DNA of 32,069 nt, from contig JADRCO010000514.1 in NCBI GenBank assembly GCA_021464525.1, positions 1-32,069 of the forward strand, in the 5' to 3' direction. The notes beneath the pieces were generated by a model, which was given only the letters and a program-made list of their open reading frames with translations, ran no database searches and had not been told where the DNA came from. The translations under genes and the position numbers were made by a program. Shown piece after piece: positions 28,495 through 32,069 of the stretch. The DNA comes from Rhizophagus sp. LPA8_4_AMF (Eukaryota; Glomeromycota; Glomeromycetes; Glomerales; Glomeraceae). How positions within the stretch are numbered: position 1 is the stretch's first letter; every line of letters starts with the position of its first letter.

Positions 28495-30174
28495 TTACAT
28501 AATTAATTCTTTTAAAAAATATTCAGTATTGATACGTAAATCATTATAATTTAGAACTTGAATATCGTGTAATTCACATTCCTTCACTTTATCTTTCAGA
28601 GAAAACAAATCTTCACTTCTTTCACGAAATGTTTCTAAAATAGCTAAATATTTAGCTCTCTTCTTTTTCATAATATATTCCTTTATATAAGGAAAAATAC
28701 CTTTATTTTCTTGTTTCTTTTTATTTTTGATTAAAAATTTTTTAATAAAGGTATTTTGAGAATTTTTTAAGAATACTTCAAAATCATTTCCATTAATTGC
28801 AAGACCTAAATTCAAATATTCTAATTTAAATGGAAGGATTTGTCCCAAATTTTGTAATACAACTGAACTAATTAAATCACTATTATTAATATTATTAGGG
28901 TTAAAGTAAACATCAATTGAAAGATAGTTAAGATTTTGTTTAAATTTTTCAATTAAATTGAATGTTAAGTTAATAATCTGATAATTTGGTTCAAAATTCA
29001 AACTTAAAAATTTAATATTGTCACAATATTTCATAACTGATTCAAGTGATTGTAGTAATTGTTGTGATTGATTATTTGTAACTTCAAAATTTTCAAAATT
29101 TTCTAAATAATCACCAAATTTTTGTATTAATGGTTCTAATAATTCTATATCTCCCAAAAGTAATGATTTCAATTTGAATGGTTTAGTAATATTAATGATT
29201 TGTTGAATAAACTTAGAATCTAAAGAGTAACAATAAATTATATGAATTGATTCTAATACATTCAATTGATTAAATACATCACTTAAACCAATTATATTTT
29301 TAAAATCAATATGATAAAATATAATTGTATTTAATGTATTTAAACAATTAGGATTTTTTAATGATAGTAATGAATGGCATAAGGGAAATTTATTAAAACC
29401 AAGTGTTATCTTTCTAAGATTTCTTTGAGAATTAATAATTTGTGATAAACTTTTTTCAGTTGTAATATGATCATATTCATATGGATATAGAAAATAAAAT
29501 GATGAAATGGAATTACAATTAGAGTAAAGAAATAATAAAAATTTTGCTATATTATCTGTTATTATATCAATATCAATTGCTAGATTTTTAATATAACTAA
29601 TAAAATTTGGTTTTTGTAAAATTAATTCAAAGATATCAGCAAATTTTTCATAATCTTTATCCGTAAACATTGTAACTTTAAAACTATGCAAATTTACTTC
29701 ACATTTAATAAATACTAAAAACAATGATCTATAAATTAATTTTGTGAAATTTGACAATTGTAAAGGGGACAATTTTGTATTTTGCATAGAATTGGTGGGA
29801 TTTTGTGCTCTAGTTGTTGAAGTTCCAACCCAATTTCTAATAGAACTACTAATTTTACGTGTATCTAAACACTGAATAAAACTAGGATAATTAAATAATG
29901 TATTTGAAGAAAATAAATCATCATTAATTCCATATTTATTTAATTTTGTTTTATGATCATCACTTAAATTATATAAGCAAATATTAATAAAATGATAATT
30001 TTTAGGAAGTTTAACTGAAAATGGGTCTTCCCATAATATTGGAATTGCTAAACGACACCATAATCTATTAACCAATATACATGAATGTAATGTTTTATAA
30101 TCATAATGAAAATGTTGTATAATTTCATTTATTAACTCAGGTAATTCTCCTGAAAATAACTTTGAACCTGCCAT
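28495..30174 (-). CDS. F-box/leucine-rich-repeat protein, family A
   Basis: A 559-residue protein from the ATG at 30174. The frame is open 47 codons further upstream, but that stretch is the conserved promoter/leader block shared with the paralogues, so the internal start (MAGSKLFSGELPELI) is preferred. F-box-like domain at residues ~8-50 (LPELINEIIQHF, LHSCILVNRLWCRLAIPILW). Irregular leucine-rich repeats follow (KPFKLKSLLLGDIELLEPL, LPFKLEYLNLGLAINGNDFE), with the tail motif KKKRAKYLAILE and a C-terminal LHDIQVLNYNDL also found in the gene at 25111. Predicted SCF substrate receptor; target unknown. The closest neighbour in type and position is 25111-26763, same strand, 1.7 kb away, suggesting tandem duplication. 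Intronless and intact. Confidence 0.88.
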   Translation of the reverse strand: MAGSKLFSGELPELINEIIQHFHYDYKTLHSCILVNRLWCRLAIPILWEDPFSVKLPKNYHFINICLYNLSDDHKTKLNKYGINDDLFSSNTLFNYPSFIQCLDTRKISSSIRNWVGTSTTRAQNPTNSMQNTKLSPLQLSNFTKLIYRSLFLVFIKCEVNLHSFKVTMFTDKDYEKFADIFELILQKPNFISYIKNLAIDIDIITDNIAKFLLFLYSNCNSISSFYFLYPYEYDHITTEKSLSQIINSQRNLRKITLGFNKFPLCHSLLSLKNPNCLNTLNTIIFYHIDFKNIIGLSDVFNQLNVLESIHIIYCYSLDSKFIQQIINITKPFKLKSLLLGDIELLEPLIQKFGDYLENFENFEVTNNQSQQLLQSLESVMKYCDNIKFLSLNFEPNYQIINLTFNLIEKFKQNLNYLSIDVYFNPNNINNSDLISSVVLQNLGQILPFKLEYLNLGLAINGNDFEVFLKNSQNTFIKKFLIKNKKKQENKGIFPYIKEYIMKKKRAKYLAILETFRERSEDLFSLKDKVKECELHDIQVLNYNDLRINTEYFLKELIM

Positions 30175-30290
30175 ATTAAATGAAAAGAAAGAGAAAGGGG
30201 ATTTCGAAGTTATAGTGAAGTCAAAATATGGTAAATTTATGGCGCCGTTTGTCGCACAAATTATTGCATACTGCATAAATTCACACATGA
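30175..30290 (-). promoter_or_regulatory. Conserved promoter/leader block of the family A gene
   Basis: In gene orientation: CATGTGTGAAT, then TTTGTGCGACAAA (plus-strand 30248-30260), an ATATTTTGACTTCACTATAA stretch, a TCGAAATCCCC element, CTTTCTCTTTC, TTTAAT and ATG. It is the most diverged of the three blocks in the TTGACGTAAC element, but keeps the near-palindrome intact. Confidence 0.6.
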
Positions 30291-30497
30291 CCATTACGTT
30301 ATTGTACCACATCACATGATGATCATCCTTTCGTCAGATAACCTATTCCAAATTAACGAAAAATATTACTACATGATATACTTCTACATAAATATAAGAA
30401 TGACCCAATTGAGTGGAATAAATATACTCATTGTTAATGCAAAAGATTCTTGTTCATGTCCTTAGTAAAGTCACCGTTTAATATTTTCTTGAGTTAA

Positions 30498-30883
30498 TTA
30501 TTTACGAAAAAAGTTTTGGATAATTATTGCAATATAATGAAAAATTGAAATTAAAGTGATGAAATTGAAGTAGAGAAATCCTAAAAATTTTGTTTTTGTT
30601 TCAGTTACTATTTTATCGAAATCAAGTTTAAAATTTTTGATAACATGAAATTTTAGATTTTGTAAAAAAGCGATCATCAAAATATTCATTGTAAATTCTA
30701 AGTTATGCAAAGTTTGACATTTAAGAAAATTTAAATTTTTTATTTTTATAGAGTAACCATTTAGCTGTTGAAGTTCTAACCTCCGCTACTCGATTTTTCA
30801 ATAGAATAACTAATATCTAAACATTGAATAATCTAGGATGATTAAATAATGTATTTAAGTTTAAGGAAACAAATCATTATGAA
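30498..30883 (-). pseudogene. Truncated relic of a family A F-box gene
   Basis: The minus strand resembles residues ~90-250 of the family A proteins. Near 30840-30875 it has the counterpart of DLFSSNTLFNYPRF in broken frames, and at 30530-30712 an open part reads HNLEFTMNILMIAFLQNLKF, matching the NLHSFEV ... LILQNPNF region, with the KNFKLDFDKIVTETKTKFLG segment after it. Both the F-box and the C-terminal half are absent. The 5' edge stops at about 30883, exactly at the border of the AGGAYC-family element (30884-31091), so that insertion may have separated or marked the break. Nonfunctional. Confidence 0.7.
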
Positions 30884-31091
30884 AGAATCCGATATATACA
30901 GTACATAAAAAGATCAGAGGTAGTCAAAAATTTTTATTACACAGTGTATTAGTGTACGCGTTTTTTTTAGGGCCGGAATGATGATAATTTCGGTCAGTGT
31001 CCAAAAAGGTAATAGATTTCCACCAGAAATTATCTAAATAAGGAAAGACTTTCATGATTTTTGTTACGGACCCTGTATAATTCGTGATCCT
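30884..31091. mobile_element. AGGAYC-family MITE, copy 2 (inverted relative to copy 1)
   Basis: The element is 208 bp. Its right end in reverse complement reads AGGATCACGAATTATACA, matching the AGGACCTCGAGCAATACA end of copy 1. Its left end is AGAATCCGATATATACA, followed inside by CATAAAAAGATCAG. The flanks are ATTATGAA (30876-30883) and ATTATAAA (31092-31099), a target duplication with one mismatch. The interior shares AGGGCCGGAAT and CAGTGTCCAAAAAGGTAAT-type segments with copy 1 in reverse orientation. A further isolated end of this type (AGGATCCAAAATTTATATAA in reverse complement) lies at about 31395-31414. Confidence 0.7.
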
Positions 31092-31099
31092 ATTATAAA

Positions 31100-31832
31100 T
31101 CACATATTGTTTTGTTAGTATCATCTTTTTTTATACTGCAAATATATTTCAATAGGATGTATAAAGAAATTGTCGTACAATACCAATTAATCAATGAAAA
31201 TGTATAATTTATGCTTGATCTGAATGTGCGACGTGAAATCATATATTAGCACTATGATTAAATTTTAGCATACAATTATTGTATGATAATTATATAATTT
31301 TGTAAATGATCAGTTTTTATATTTGTAATAACTAAATTATGATCTCTAAATAAAGAGTGATATTTTAATTTGCCTTGAACTGCCTCCGACCTTTTTATAT
31401 AAATTTTGGATCCTGAAACAATAATCAAATTGAAAAAAAAAGAATAGGGATGAATTATGAAGAGTTATGTCCCAACAAAATCATGTTTTATCATGAAAAT
31501 TAGTACGATCAAAAATTGTAATAATAAAAATTAGAATATCGTAAAATTTTTTTCGTATCAAGATTATGGATTTACTAATTTACACCCATAGTTCTAATTG
31601 GTTATTGTCAATTTTGTTGAGGTTTTTTATACATATCACGTGCACTATTTTTCAAAATCGATTGACTGATTGGATTAAAAATTATACTTTTATTATTTAT
31701 TATACCTTTATTATTATCGACGCCACTTTTTTTTCTCATTTAAATTGTTTTCTTTTATTATCAAATATCTTTTTAAATAAACAAATTTATACTTTTTACA
31801 TAAAAATTTATGAAACTCAACCACTTTTAGTA
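31100..31832. other. Intergenic, one solo repeat end
   Basis: No gene was recognised. An isolated AGGAYC-type terminal sequence with an internal GACCTTTTTATATAA lies at about 31389-31414, possibly the remains of a third copy. The plus-strand frame starting at ATG 31566 is featureless until it runs into the F-box C-terminal stub at 31833. Confidence 0.45.
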
Positions 31833-31967
31833 AGGGTTAAATATTTGGCTATGTTGGAATCAGATCTTAATGGTGATACTGAAGAATTGTTTTTTTTAAA
31901 AGATGAAGTAAATGAATTTAAATTATATAATATTATAGTTCGAAAATACTATGATTTATATATTTAA
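31833..31967 (+). pseudogene. C-terminal stub of a family A F-box gene
   Basis: The last 44 codons before TAA at 31967 match the C-terminus of the family A proteins: RVKYLAMLES aligns with KRVKYLAILE, then FFLKDEVNEFKLYNIIV aligns with the FSLKDKVKEFQLHDIQV region, ending in YYDLYI. Everything upstream in the same open frame (31566-31832) lacks similarity to the family, so this is an orphan 3' end accidentally joined to an open frame, not a whole gene. It lies on the plus strand, opposite to the nearby relic at 30498-30883, so it is not simply the missing end of that copy. Confidence 0.7.
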
Positions 31968-32069
31968 TTGGTGATCCGCGAGTCAGGTGATGAAAACGAT
32001 AATAAAATTTGACGGAAATTTATTAATTAAAAACCGCATTTCTGAATGTGAAGTTGTTCATGAATTTCG

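Overview
The window looks like nuclear DNA of an arbuscular mycorrhizal fungus (Glomeromycotina, most likely Rhizophagus). This is inferred, not proven. The grounds are a very AT-rich sequence, sparse intron-poor genes, large families of divergent F-box/leucine-rich-repeat proteins, an LRR protein beginning MVNAQEW, and abundant small or decayed transposons. No rRNA, tRNA or CRISPR array was found.

Five genes look intact. Three are close F-box paralogues (family A, 550-559 aa) on the minus strand at 10495-12165, 25111-26763 and 28495-30174; the last two are tandem neighbours. A fourth is a more distant F-box protein (17690-19141, +). The fifth is a cytoplasmic-type LRR/coiled-coil protein (13577-14545, +). 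Three further family A loci are broken: an internally deleted pseudogene at 609-1702 (+), a truncated relic at 30498-30883 (-) and a C-terminal stub at 31833-31967 (+). The three intact paralogues share a promoter/leader block with a near-palindromic TTTGTSRCACAAA box 74-101 bases upstream of ATG.

The spaces between genes hold mobile DNA. Elements with defined ends are: a 469-bp element with 35-bp terminal inverted repeats and an internal 22-bp satellite in both orientations (17027-17495); two copies of a ~210-bp AGGAYC family with 8-bp target duplications (15064-15277, 30884-31091); an element with 9-bp duplications (15969-16435); an element with 20-bp perfect inverted repeats (19487-19921); a TA-flanked 174-bp MITE (21168-21341); and a 142-bp CAGTGTTGGG element (21661-21802). 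A decayed pogo/Tigger-like transposase lies at 22000-23343, probably inside a ~1.8-kb element. A 5'-truncated retroposed sequence with an AATAAA signal, an A-tail and a 17-bp target duplication lies at 20056-21141, and a second relic of its family is at 3900-4405.

The F-box proteins would act as substrate receptors of SCF ubiquitin ligases. No operon-like organisation is expected. The picture is birth-and-death evolution of an F-box family among nested transposons. The rest of the window (roughly 1703-3300, 5215-7464, 8560-10494, 12310-13576, 23700-25110, 26960-28494) shows no gene I can support.
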